From Thermopetrobacter sp964430935 (GTDB taxonomy: Bacteria; Pseudomonadota; Alphaproteobacteria; Rhizobiales; Aestuariivirgaceae): a stretch of 64,000 nucleotides of DNA. The stretch lies in NCBI GenBank assembly GCA_964430935.1, contig CAYSHK010000036.1, positions 1 to 64,000 of the forward strand, written 5' to 3'. Made by a program: the position numbers and the translations under genes. This document shows positions 32,907 through 42,429 of this stretch, in pieces; position 1 is the first letter of the stretch, and the number at the start of each line of letters is the position of its first letter. A model generated the notes under the pieces. It saw nothing but the letters and a program-made list of their open reading frames with translations, was not told where the DNA came from and did no database searches.

Positions 32907-33451
32907 ACGACGGGGAGAGCGGGACGCGGGGGAAGCGCAGTCTGGAAACCATCGTCACCTATCTGGAGATGCATGCGCCCTCGCATGCCTTCGTGCCCGC
33001 ACCCTCGAACCTCAAGCTCACCCTCATGCGGGCGGAGAAGCCGACCGCGCATTTCTACCGCTATCTCTACAACGCCGTGGGCGACGCCTACCACTGGGTG
33101 GATCGCAGGAATCTGGACGACGAGGCGCTGCTGAAGATCATCCACGACGATTCCGTCTCGATCTTCGTGGCCTATTCCGCAGGCGTGCCCGCAGGTTTCT
33201 TCGAGCTCGAGGACCGCGGCGACGGCGAGCTGTGGCTGGCCTATTTCGGCGTCATTCCGGACTTCCACGGACGCGGGATCGGCAAATGGCTGCTGGCCGA
33301 GGCCATAGACGAGGCCTGGGGCCGCGAGCCCGAGGTCTTCCGCGTGGAAACCTGCACCCTGGACGATCCGCGCGCCCTGCCCCTCTATCAGAAGATGGGC
33401 TTCACCCCCTACGAACGCCGTCGCAAGACCATTCGGCTGGACGATGAGTGA
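32903..33451 (+). CDS. GNAT-family N-acetyltransferase
   Basis: A 182-residue acetyl-CoA-dependent acetyltransferase. The core motif A is VIPDFHGRGIGKWLLAEAIDEAW (about residues 118-140), with an ELWLAYFGV strand before it and the final YQKMGFTPYERRRKTI. The amino-terminal part (LETIVTYLEMHAPSHAFVPAPSNLKLTL) is characteristic of a subgroup with no known substrate. The start overlaps the sseA stop; the stop overlaps the DUF123 start by 8 bases. Confidence 0.85.
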   Translation: MNDGESGTRGKRSLETIVTYLEMHAPSHAFVPAPSNLKLTLMRAEKPTAHFYRYLYNAVGDAYHWVDRRNLDDEALLKIIHDDSVSIFVAYSAGVPAGFFELEDRGDGELWLAYFGVIPDFHGRGIGKWLLAEAIDEAWGREPEVFRVETCTLDDPRALPLYQKMGFTPYERRRKTIRLDDE

Positions 33452-33905
33452 GCCGCCCCGGACGCTGCTTCAGGCGCTGGCCGGCGCGGGACTTTCCGCT
33501 CCCCTCGTGGGGGACGTCGCCGGGAGCGCGCCCCCTCCCGCGGAACCGGGCGCGTACCTTCTTCTGCTGCACCTGCCGGACGGGCTGGTTCTGGCGGGAG
33601 GTCGCCATGCCGGCGCACGGCTCCCCGCCGGCTGGGTCCTCTATGCCGGAAGCGCCAGGGGGCCCGGCGGGCTGCGCGCCCGCGTGGGCCGGCACCTGCG
33701 CCGCGACAAGCCGAAACGCTGGCATGTGGACTGGATCACAACGGAGGCCCGGGCGTCCTATGCCATGTGCTTCACGGACCGCGGCGAGTGCGACATCGTT
33801 GCGGCCCTCGCCGACGGTGGAGATTTCGTCTTTCCCCTTCCCGGCCTCGGCTCCTCCGACTGCCGCGTCTGCACCGCCCATGTGCTATGCTGGACGGGGC
33901 GCTGA
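33444..33905 (+). CDS. DUF123 (GIY-YIG-like) domain protein
   Basis: A 153-residue protein with the DUF123 pattern: GAYLLLLHLPDGLVL, LPAGWVLYAGSARGPGGLRARVGRHLRRDKPKRWHVDWIT, then CDIVAAL and LGSSDCRVCTAHV. DUF123 is related to the GIY-YIG nucleases and is sometimes fused to endonuclease III, but the catalytic set is not confirmed here. It begins inside the end of the GNAT gene (8-base overlap), so translation is probably coupled. Function unknown. Confidence 0.8.
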   Translation: MSEPPRTLLQALAGAGLSAPLVGDVAGSAPPPAEPGAYLLLLHLPDGLVLAGGRHAGARLPAGWVLYAGSARGPGGLRARVGRHLRRDKPKRWHVDWITTEARASYAMCFTDRGECDIVAALADGGDFVFPLPGLGSSDCRVCTAHVLCWTGR

Positions 33906-33962
33906 CGAATCCCCATATACCGACGCTGCGTCCGGAGGATCACGAGGAGAAGCACCGGCGGC

Positions 33963-35294
33963 ATGGAATCCCTTCTGCATCTTGCGATCATGTGGAGCGC
34001 GGTCTATTTCGCCGCGCTCGTCGCGCACCGCACGCGGCTGACGCCCGTCCTCTACTATCTGTTCTTCGGCGCGGTGATGGCCAACATCGGCGTGCTTCCC
34101 AGCGAATCGGGGCCGTTCATCGAGAACTTCGCGACGCTCGGCATCATCATCATCATGTTCGCGCTGGGCTTCGAGGAGAACGCCACGAACTTCCTCCAGT
34201 CCATCCGCCGCGCCTGGGGCATCGCGCTGTTCGGGGCGGTGGCGCCGTTCGCGGCCGCCTACGCCGTGGCCATGTGGTTCTTCGGCGACCTCTCCATCGC
34301 GCTCATGGTGGGCCTGACCATGACGGCCACGGCCGTGTCGCTGACCATGGTCTCCCTGAAGACGCTGGGGTTGGCCCGGTCCCAGGCCGCGACCCTCATC
34401 ATGACCTCCGCCGTGCTGGACGACATCGCGTCGCTGGCGCTCGTGGCCGTCGTCGTGCCGATCGCCACCGGTGCCGCGCAACCCCAGCTCGCCGACGTGG
34501 CCTTCGTGGCGTTGAAGGCGGTCGTCTTCTTCACATTCATCTCCTTTCTCGGCGGATGGCTGCTGCCCAGGGTCGAGGACGGCTGGTTCTCCCGCATTCC
34601 CGTCATCGGGCGCGGATCCATCAGCACCATCATCGGGGCGGCGCGCGGGGAATACGCCACCCTGACCATCCTCCTGCTGGCGCTCGTCATCGGACTGATC
34701 GCCCATGCCTTCGGCTTCCACCCGGCGGTGGGCGCCTACATGGCAGGACTCATTCTGCGGGAGGAGTATTTCGATCTGGGGGAATCGAAGGGCAACGCCT
34801 GGCGCATCACCAAGCGGGTCATCGACGACGCCGCGTTCAAGCTGGTCGGTCCCGTCTTCTTCGTCGATCTGGGAACGAAGATCGTTTTCGATCCCGGCGT
34901 GGTGCTCGGCATCATTCCGCAGGCCCTGACGCTGCTTCTCGCGGTCTTCGTCGCGCAGGTGGCCTCCGCCTCCATGGCCGCGCGCTACACCGCGGGTTCC
35001 AGCTGGCCGGAGGCCCTGCTCATCGGATTCGGCATGCTCGGCCGCGCGGAGCTGGCCTTCGTGGTGATGGACATCGCCTACGTCCAGAACGCGATTCTCC
35101 CGCGGGACGCCTTCTACATGCTGATGTTCACCACCTTCATGCTGAACATTCTCGTGCCGCTCACCGTGGCCTGGTGGAAGCCGAAATACGTTCGGCTCGA
35201 TCCCTGGCACGCCATGCCGCGCGGCGACGAGAGGCCCAGGCGGCCGCGAGACCGCGCCTTCCGCCTGCTGCACGAGGGCAGACTCGACCGTTGA
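33963..35294 (+). CDS. CPA2-type cation:proton antiporter
   Basis: A 443-residue inner membrane antiporter of the KefB/NapA group with about 12 helices. Family features: TPVLYYLFFGAVMANIGVLP at the start, GFEENATNFLQSIRRAWGIALFG, TMTATAVSLTMVSLKTLG, and the two-aspartate motif SAVLDDIASLALVA (about residues 152-165). There is no RCK/TrkA-N domain after the membrane part, unlike KefB/C. The cation (sodium or potassium) cannot be told. It is 57 bases after the DUF123 gene. It converges with the enoyl-CoA hydratase-type gene. Confidence 0.88.
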   Translation: MESLLHLAIMWSAVYFAALVAHRTRLTPVLYYLFFGAVMANIGVLPSESGPFIENFATLGIIIIMFALGFEENATNFLQSIRRAWGIALFGAVAPFAAAYAVAMWFFGDLSIALMVGLTMTATAVSLTMVSLKTLGLARSQAATLIMTSAVLDDIASLALVAVVVPIATGAAQPQLADVAFVALKAVVFFTFISFLGGWLLPRVEDGWFSRIPVIGRGSISTIIGAARGEYATLTILLLALVIGLIAHAFGFHPAVGAYMAGLILREEYFDLGESKGNAWRITKRVIDDAAFKLVGPVFFVDLGTKIVFDPGVVLGIIPQALTLLLAVFVAQVASASMAARYTAGSSWPEALLIGFGMLGRAELAFVVMDIAYVQNAILPRDAFYMLMFTTFMLNILVPLTVAWWKPKYVRLDPWHAMPRGDERPRRPRDRAFRLLHEGRLDR

Positions 35295-35304
35295 GCCCCT
35301 TCCC

Positions 35305-36345
35305 CTACATGTCCCCGTCGAGAAGAAGCTCCCTCTCCAGCGGAGCGAACATGGCGGCCACGGCCGCCCCCTCCACGTCCTCGAGCCGTGCCGGTTTCCA
35401 GCGTGGCGAACCGTCCTTGTCGATGATCCTGGCGCGGATTCCCTCGGCGAAATCGTGGGCCGTGGCCATGCGGCAGGCGAGCCGGTATTCCATGCGCATG
35501 CAGTCCGCGAAATCCAGCGACGCGCCGCGCCGGAGCTGCTCGAACGCCACCTTGAGACTGGTGGGGGCGTTGCGCTTCATGGCATCGAGGGCCGTCCGCG
35601 CCCATTCCCCTTCGCTTGCGGACAGTGCCCGGACGATCTCCTCCACGCCATCGAGACCGAACACGGTGTCGATGAGCGGCCCCAGCATGCGGATGTTCCC
35701 CCGCCCCGCCCTTCGGGCGTGATGGCCAAGCACCGCTTCGATCTCGTCGGTCTCCGCGAGTTCGTCCACGATCCCGTCGAAGGCGGCCTGCGGCACGATC
35801 ACGTCCGCGATCCCGGCGTAAACGGCATCCTCCGCGCCGATCCGGAGTCCGGTGAGGCCCAGATACATGCCGAGGCGTCCCGGCATCCGTGGCAGGAACC
35901 ACGATGCGCCGACGTCCGGAAACAGTCCGATGGAGCATTCCGGCATGGCGAAGGAGAGGTTCTCCGCGACCACCCGGTGCGATGCATGGACGGACAGTCC
36001 CGCGCCGCCGCCCATCACGTGGCCGTGCATCAGCGCGACATAGGGTTTCGGGTAGTCGTGGATCAGGGCGATCAGGCGGTATTCGTCCCAGTAGAAGCGG
36101 CGGCACATGTCGGGATCCTCCATGCACACCCTCCGCAGGGCGCGGATGTCCCCGCCCGCGCAGAAGGCCCGATCGCCCGCGCCCCGGACGACGACGAGCG
36201 CCACCCCGTCGTCGAGAGCCCATTCCTCGAGCCGGCGGTGCATCGCGACGGCCATCCCGTGGGTGTGCGCATTGAGCGCCCGCGGCCTGTTCAGGGTTAT
36301 GACGCCCGCGTGCCCGCGCCGCTCGAAAAGGATGTCCCCGCCCAT
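35305..36345 (-). CDS. Enoyl-CoA hydratase/isomerase family protein (3-hydroxyisobutyryl-CoA hydrolase-like)
   Basis: A 346-residue crotonase-fold protein. LNRPRALNAHTHGMA, GAGDRAFCAGGDIRAL and MHGHVMGGGAGLSVHASHRV form the oxyanion-hole and acyl-CoA pocket; the PECSIGLFPDVGASWFLPRMPG segment and the length of about 350 fit 3-hydroxyisobutyryl-CoA hydrolase of valine breakdown better than simple enoyl-CoA hydratase (about 260). No valine pathway partner is adjacent. The start at 36345 has GAGGG six bases before it; the open frame continues further upstream across the divergent gene start. Confidence 0.88.
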   Translation of the reverse strand: MGGDILFERRGHAGVITLNRPRALNAHTHGMAVAMHRRLEEWALDDGVALVVVRGAGDRAFCAGGDIRALRRVCMEDPDMCRRFYWDEYRLIALIHDYPKPYVALMHGHVMGGGAGLSVHASHRVVAENLSFAMPECSIGLFPDVGASWFLPRMPGRLGMYLGLTGLRIGAEDAVYAGIADVIVPQAAFDGIVDELAETDEIEAVLGHHARRAGRGNIRMLGPLIDTVFGLDGVEEIVRALSASEGEWARTALDAMKRNAPTSLKVAFEQLRRGASLDFADCMRMEYRLACRMATAHDFAEGIRARIIDKDGSPRWKPARLEDVEGAAVAAMFAPLERELLLDGDM

Positions 36346-36427
36346 CTGTTCCCTCTGCCCTAATTTCGCCTTCACCGTGGTGAGATACATTCCCGTGGAA
36401 CTTTGCGCAATCGCACAGGGGGCTCGC

Positions 36428-37420
36428 ATGGCGCTCAGGCGGATCCTTCCGGTCGCACTTCTGGCGGGCGTGGTGCTCGCTTCCGGACCTTCCCCCGCAC
36501 GGGCGGGAGAGGGACTGGATCTGGGCGGCCTGAAGACGTTCATCCGTCAGCACGTGCTGGGAAGGAAGGACGTGCCGCGGGAGGAGACGGTGCGCAAGCC
36601 GGCCCCTTCGCCGAACGCATCCGCCGCCGTCTCCCGGAACCGTGTTCCCCTCCCCCGCCCCCGCCCGGCCGGGCTCGTGCCGGCAACCCGCGGCGGCAAC
36701 GTGGCGGAAGGCTCGGAACGCCCCTCCTCCCCCGTGGTCGCGACCCGCGACGGACGGCTCACGGTCAAGGTGGAGAAGCTCGGCAAGGAGCGCGATTCCT
36801 ATTCCGCCGTCTACCTCTCGCCCAGGGAACGCGGCCGCTGGAGCGGCGATGCGGTGCGCAAGGCCCGGCGGCGCTGCGAGATCGTGCTGGCCGCCACGAA
36901 CGTCGACGCCGAACCCGTCGCGCCGGTCGGCGGTCCGAAGGGCTGCGGCATAGCCGCGCCGGTGAAGGTGCGGGCCCTCGGGGCGGTGAAGGTCTCACCT
37001 CCCGGTCGGTTCAACTGCACCATGACGGCGGCGCTCTACAAGTGGGTAACCGACGTCGTGCAGCCCGCCGCCCGTTCCCGGTTCAAGCAGCCGGTGGTGG
37101 AGATCCGCGAGTTCTCCAGCTATTCCTGCCGGCGCCGCGGCGGCGTCACGCGCGGCCCGGTCCGCATCTCCGAACACGCCTTCGGAAACGCCATCGACGT
37201 GGCGGAGTTCCGTCTGGCGGACGGCACGCGGATCTCCGTCCTGAAGGACTGGGGCGGCCTGAGCGCCCTGTTCAACCGCAAGGCCGCCTTCCTGCGCGAG
37301 GTGCACAAGAAGGCCTGCGGCATCTTCTCCACCGTGCTCGGCCCGGAGGCCAACAAGGCGCACCGGAACCACTTCCATTTCGATCTCGGCCGCGGCGGCC
37401 GCTACAAGTACTGCCGCTGA
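36428..37420 (+). CDS. Extensin-like family exported protein
   Basis: A 330-residue protein with a signal peptide (MALRRILPVALLAGVVLASG, cleavage after ARA), a proline/arginine-rich linker (about 55-95), and the extensin-like carboxy-terminal domain (about 160-330). That domain has FNCTMTAALYKWV, the SEHAFGNAIDVAEF motif and HRNHFHFDLG. The paired His/Asp and HxH motifs resemble D,D-carboxypeptidase-type zinc sites (VanY/Pep_M15), so a wall peptidase role is possible but unproven. Divergent from the hydratase gene, upstream of hemB. Confidence 0.87.
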   Translation: MALRRILPVALLAGVVLASGPSPARAGEGLDLGGLKTFIRQHVLGRKDVPREETVRKPAPSPNASAAVSRNRVPLPRPRPAGLVPATRGGNVAEGSERPSSPVVATRDGRLTVKVEKLGKERDSYSAVYLSPRERGRWSGDAVRKARRRCEIVLAATNVDAEPVAPVGGPKGCGIAAPVKVRALGAVKVSPPGRFNCTMTAALYKWVTDVVQPAARSRFKQPVVEIREFSSYSCRRRGGVTRGPVRISEHAFGNAIDVAEFRLADGTRISVLKDWGGLSALFNRKAAFLREVHKKACGIFSTVLGPEANKAHRNHFHFDLGRGGRYKYCR

Positions 37421-37547
37421 CCTTTCCTCCCGGGCGCCCCGGAGGATCACGGAGGCGGCCATCGGCGCCCCCTGCCCCGATGCCAGGTTGACTTGGCCCG
37501 GACTTTGAGGCTTTCCTTCCCGTGGAACAACGTCCGGGACTACCGAC

Positions 37548-38555
<1,008 letters not shown>

Positions 38556-38556
38556 C

Positions 38557-39108
38557 ATGAAGCGCATACGGCGGACGGTGCGGTTGGCTGCGGCGGTACT
38601 GGCGGGAATTCTCGCCCTGCCGGCAACGCAGGTGCCGACCGCCTCGACCGCCGCCGCGACGAGCCTGCTCATGCAGGTGAAGAAACGCCCCCTCGCGCCC
38701 GGCTTCATCCTGCCCGACATCACCGGTCGGCCCTATCGGCTGGAGGGCATGCGCGGCCGCGTCGTGGTGATCAATTTCTGGACCACGGGCTGCCCCTCGT
38801 GCCGTGCGGAAATGCCCGCCCTGGACCGCATGTGGCGCAACCTTCGCGACCGGGGCGTCGTGGTCTGGGCGGTCCATATCGGCGGAAACATCGAGCAGAT
38901 CCGCCGGTTCGTGCGCGAGTCCGGCGTGAGCTTCCCCGTCCTGTGGGACTCCGGCAAGCTCGTGGCGGACGAGTGGGGCGTGCGCTTCATTCCCACCACC
39001 ATGGTCATCGGTCCGGATGGACGGCTGGAATACATAGCGTTCGGGGGACGCGTCTGGACCAATCCGGAAATCCAGAACGCAATCCTGAAACTGCTGGAGA
39101 AGTCATGA
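38557..39108 (+). CDS. TlpA-like exported thioredoxin (CPSC)
   Basis: A 183-residue periplasmic thiol-disulfide protein. A signal peptide (about residues 1-33) precedes a TlpA/AhpC-TSA fold: LAPGFILPDITGRPYRLEGMRGRVVVINFWTTGCPSC, active site CPSC at about residues 83-86, cis-Pro in IPTTMVIG. It lies directly after hemB and overlaps the next paralogue by 4 bases. TlpA-like proteins often reduce cytochrome c or copper-site apoproteins; the partner here is not known. Confidence 0.88.
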   Translation: MKRIRRTVRLAAAVLAGILALPATQVPTASTAAATSLLMQVKKRPLAPGFILPDITGRPYRLEGMRGRVVVINFWTTGCPSCRAEMPALDRMWRNLRDRGVVVWAVHIGGNIEQIRRFVRESGVSFPVLWDSGKLVADEWGVRFIPTTMVIGPDGRLEYIAFGGRVWTNPEIQNAILKLLEKS

Positions 39109-39656
39109 CCCTTTCCAGGCGAGACCTGCTTCTGTTCTCCCTCCCCCTCATGGCCGGCATGGCCGCCGGATCCCGCTCCGCCCGTTCCTTCGAGGCGAAA
39201 CTCATCCGCGTCAAGCGACGCCCGGAGGCCCCGGTCTTCACGTTGCGCGCGGCGGACGGTTCGCTCCATTCCCTGAAGGACTACCGCGGCCGGGTGGTGG
39301 TTCTGAACTTCTGGGCCACGTGGTGTCCGCCCTGCCGTCGCGAGATGCCATCCATCGAGGCGCTCTGGAAGGGGCTGAAGGACAGCGGGATCGCGGTTCT
39401 GGGCGTGCACGTGGGGCCGGACATGGCGGCGGCCCGGACCTTCGCGGCCCGCACCGGGCTGACCTTTCCCATCCTCGTGGACGACACGAAGGAGGTGTCC
39501 TACCACTACGGCGTGCGCAGCATGCCGACCACGGTGATCGTCGGTCCGGAGGGGCGTGTGGAGTACGTCGCCTTCGGTCCCCGCGACTGGAACAGCGCGG
39601 AGACGCGCCGGGTGCTGCTCGCCCTGCGCCGCGGCGATGCTCCGGAAAGAACCTGA
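39105..39656 (+). CDS. TlpA-like exported thioredoxin (CPPC)
   Basis: A 183-residue paralogue of the preceding gene. It starts MTLSRRDLLLFSLPLMAG, resembling a twin-arginine signal (SRRDLL), followed by the same fold: APVFTLRAADGSLHSLKDYRGRVVVLNF, the active site CPPC, and cis-Pro MPTTVIVG. The two copies share order and length but have different active-site pairs (CPSC and CPPC), suggesting different redox partners. Translation is coupled by the 4-base overlap. It converges with the formate dehydrogenase genes. Confidence 0.88.
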   Translation: MTLSRRDLLLFSLPLMAGMAAGSRSARSFEAKLIRVKRRPEAPVFTLRAADGSLHSLKDYRGRVVVLNFWATWCPPCRREMPSIEALWKGLKDSGIAVLGVHVGPDMAAARTFAARTGLTFPILVDDTKEVSYHYGVRSMPTTVIVGPEGRVEYVAFGPRDWNSAETRRVLLALRRGDAPERT

Positions 39657-39660
39657 CGGA

Positions 39661-42429
39661 TCATTCCGGCCGGTCCTCCGGAACCGGTTCCACGCGCGCG
39701 GCGGAGAACTTGAGCTCCGGAATTTTTCCGTGGGGATCGAGCTTCGGATTGGTGAGGAGGTTGGCCGCCGCCTCGACATAGGCGAAGGGCATGAACAGCA
39801 GTCCCTCGGAGACGCGGTTGTCCGGCCGGGCCATGACGGTCACCTCGCCGCGCCGGGTCGCCACGCGCACCATCTGCCCCGGTTCGATGCGCCTGAAGGC
39901 CATGTCCTGCGGATTCATGGCCACGAACGGTTCCGGCTCCAGCGTTTCGGTGACCTCGGCGCGGCGTGTCATGGCTCCGGTGTGCCAGTGCTCCAGAACC
40001 CGTCCCGTGGTGAGCACGAAGGGCCAGTCTCCGTCCGGTCTTTCGTCCGGGGGCACCAGGTCCACCGGAACGAGACGGGCCTTTCCGTCGGCGGTGGGAA
40101 ATTCCCGTTCGAAGACGATACCCCTTCCGGGATGATCCGGTGCCGGACAGGGATAGGTCACGCTTCCCTCCCGCTCCAGCCGGTCCCATGTGATGTTGTC
40201 CAGGCTGGGCATGGCATGCTTCATTTCGGCGAAAACGTCCCGCGGTTCCTCGAAGTCCCATTCCAGCCCGAGCCTGCGGGCGATCTCGCGGATGATCCAC
40301 CAGTCCGGACGCGCCTCGCCGGGCGGCGCCACGGCGGGCCGTCCCATCTGGATCTGCCTGTTGGTGTTGGTGACGGTGCCCCGCTTCTCCGGCCACGCCG
40401 CGGCGGGCAGAACCACGTCGGCGAACATGGCGGTTTCGGTCGGGAAGATGTCCTGCACGACCAGATGCTCCAGCGATGCCAGCGCGGCGCGCGTATGGTT
40501 CAGATCCGGGTCGGACATGGCCGGATTCTCGCCCATGATGTACATGGCGCGGATGTCGCCCGCCCGCGCGGCGTCCATGATCTCCACCACGGTCAGCCCC
40601 GGCGTTCCGTCCAGCCGCGTTCCCCACAGATCCTCCAGCCGCCGGCGGGCCTCCGGGTCCGATACCGGCCGGTAGTCGGGAAGGACCATGGGGATGAGCC
40701 CGGCATCCGATGCGCCCTGCACGTTGTTCTGGCCGCGCAGGGGGTGCAGGCCGGCACCGGGTTTTCCGACGTTGCCGGTCATGAGCGCAAGGTCGATGAT
40801 GGCGCGTGCGTTGTCGGTGCCGTGCACATGCTGGGTGACGCCCATCCCCCAGAGGAACATCACGGAGCGCGCCTCGCCGATGAACTTGGCGGCGGAGCGG
40901 ATCTTCTTCGCCGGGACGCCGCACAGCTGCGATATGGGCTCGGGAGCGAAACGGGCGAGATGGCGCTTCAGTTCCTCCCAGCCATGCGTGCGCCGCTCCA
41001 GAAACTCCTCGTCCACGAGGCCCTCGCGCATGATCACGTGCATCATGGCGTTCAGCAGCGCGACGTCGGATCCCGCGTGGAACTGGAGCATAAGGGTGGC
41101 ATGGCGCCTGAGGGCCTGGCCCCGCGGATCCATGACGATCAGTTTCGCGCCCCGTTTCGCCGCCTGCTTGATCCATGTGGCGGCCACCGGATGGTTCTCC
41201 GCGGGATTGGCTCCGATGACGACGATCACCTCGGAATTGGCGACCTCGGTGAAGGGGGCCGTCACCGCGCCGGATCCGATCATCTCCATCAGCGCCGCCA
41301 CCGACGATGCATGGCACAGACGCGTGCAGTGATCGACGTTGTTGCTGCCGAAGCCGGCGCGGATCAGTTTCTGGAAGAGATAGGCCTCCTCGTTCGAGCC
41401 CTTCGCGGACCCGAAGCCGGCGAGAGCCCCCGGCCCATGCCGTTCCAGGACCTTCCGGAAGCCCGCGGCGGCGGCGTCCAGGGCCTCGTCCCAGGAGGCT
41501 TCGCGGAAATGCGTGGATGGATCGGACGGATCCACGTTCAGCCCCTTCGGCGCGCCCTCCCTGCGGATCAGCGGGCGGGTCAGGCGCTGCGGGTGGGCGA
41601 CGTAGTCGAAAGCGAAACGGCCCTTCACGCACAGCCGCTTGGCGTTCGCGGGGCCGTCCGCCCCTTCCGCGAGGACGATCCGTCCATCCCGCACATGATA
41701 TTCCAGCCGGCATCCGACGCCGCAGTAGGGGCAGACCGTCTCCACAACGTCGTCCGCGTGCCCCGCTTCATGCCCTTCCGCGTCGAGCAGGGTGCCGGGC
41801 GTCAATGCGCCGGCGGGGCAGACCATGACGCATTCGCCGCATGCCACGCAGGAGCTTTCCCGCACGGGATCGTCGAAGTCGAAGCAGACTTTCAGATCCT
41901 TCGCACGTCCCGCCAGGGAGAGCACCTCGTTCACCTGGATGTCGCGGCAGGCCCGCACGCAGAGGCCGCAGTGGATGCAGGCATCCGTGAACAGGGTGAA
42001 TGCCGGATGGCTGTCGTCCCTCCCCGCTTCCGGACCCTCCCGCGTGGAAGGGAAGCGCGAGCCCGTCACTCCCAGCCGTTCCGCCTGCCTGCGGAAGGAC
42101 GAAAGGGCGTCATGGCCCGGGGATTTCTCCGCGCGATCCGCCATCAGCAGCTCGAAGACGAGCCTGCGGGTCCTGTCCGCCCTCGGCGAGTTCTCCAGCA
42201 GTACCACCATGCCCGGCTCGGCCTTCCGGCGGCAGGCGGGGGAAAGCCTTCTTTCGCCCTCCACCTCGATCATGCAGGCGCGGCACTGTCCGGCCGGGGC
42301 GTATCCCTCGCGGTGGCACAGATGCGGAATGAAGACGCCGGCGCGTTCCGCCGCCTCGAAGACGGTCTCGCCTTCCCGCGCCTCGATCTCCCTGCCGTCC
42401 AGCGTGAAGGTGAAGGTGGCGTCCGTCAT
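39661..42429 (-). CDS. fdsA: Formate dehydrogenase alpha subunit, NAD-type (Mo-bisPGD, cysteine form)
   Basis: Catalytic subunit that oxidises formate to carbon dioxide. 922 residues: an amino-terminal [2Fe-2S] domain (HLCHREGYAPAGQCRACMIEV), a double [4Fe-4S] ferredoxin region (CIHCGLCVRACRD and CVACGECVMVCP), a further [4Fe-4S] (CPYCGVGC... LCVKGRF), and the molybdopterin domains to the end (GVTQHVHGTDNARAI, and RVLEHWHTGAMTRR). The Mo ligand is a cysteine, not selenocysteine (NVDHCTRLCHAS). The gene overlaps the beta subunit gene by 4 bases. The genes fdsC (sulfur transfer) and fdsD are not next to it. Confidence 0.94.
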   Translation of the reverse strand: MTDATFTFTLDGREIEAREGETVFEAAERAGVFIPHLCHREGYAPAGQCRACMIEVEGERRLSPACRRKAEPGMVVLLENSPRADRTRRLVFELLMADRAEKSPGHDALSSFRRQAERLGVTGSRFPSTREGPEAGRDDSHPAFTLFTDACIHCGLCVRACRDIQVNEVLSLAGRAKDLKVCFDFDDPVRESSCVACGECVMVCPAGALTPGTLLDAEGHEAGHADDVVETVCPYCGVGCRLEYHVRDGRIVLAEGADGPANAKRLCVKGRFAFDYVAHPQRLTRPLIRREGAPKGLNVDPSDPSTHFREASWDEALDAAAAGFRKVLERHGPGALAGFGSAKGSNEEAYLFQKLIRAGFGSNNVDHCTRLCHASSVAALMEMIGSGAVTAPFTEVANSEVIVVIGANPAENHPVAATWIKQAAKRGAKLIVMDPRGQALRRHATLMLQFHAGSDVALLNAMMHVIMREGLVDEEFLERRTHGWEELKRHLARFAPEPISQLCGVPAKKIRSAAKFIGEARSVMFLWGMGVTQHVHGTDNARAIIDLALMTGNVGKPGAGLHPLRGQNNVQGASDAGLIPMVLPDYRPVSDPEARRRLEDLWGTRLDGTPGLTVVEIMDAARAGDIRAMYIMGENPAMSDPDLNHTRAALASLEHLVVQDIFPTETAMFADVVLPAAAWPEKRGTVTNTNRQIQMGRPAVAPPGEARPDWWIIREIARRLGLEWDFEEPRDVFAEMKHAMPSLDNITWDRLEREGSVTYPCPAPDHPGRGIVFEREFPTADGKARLVPVDLVPPDERPDGDWPFVLTTGRVLEHWHTGAMTRRAEVTETLEPEPFVAMNPQDMAFRRIEPGQMVRVATRRGEVTVMARPDNRVSEGLLFMPFAYVEAAANLLTNPKLDPHGKIPELKFSAARVEPVPEDRPE

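Noticed and set aside
39661..42429. Selenocysteine in the formate dehydrogenase
   Set aside because: The ligand codon position reads as cysteine (CTRLCHAS) and there is no in-frame TGA at the site.
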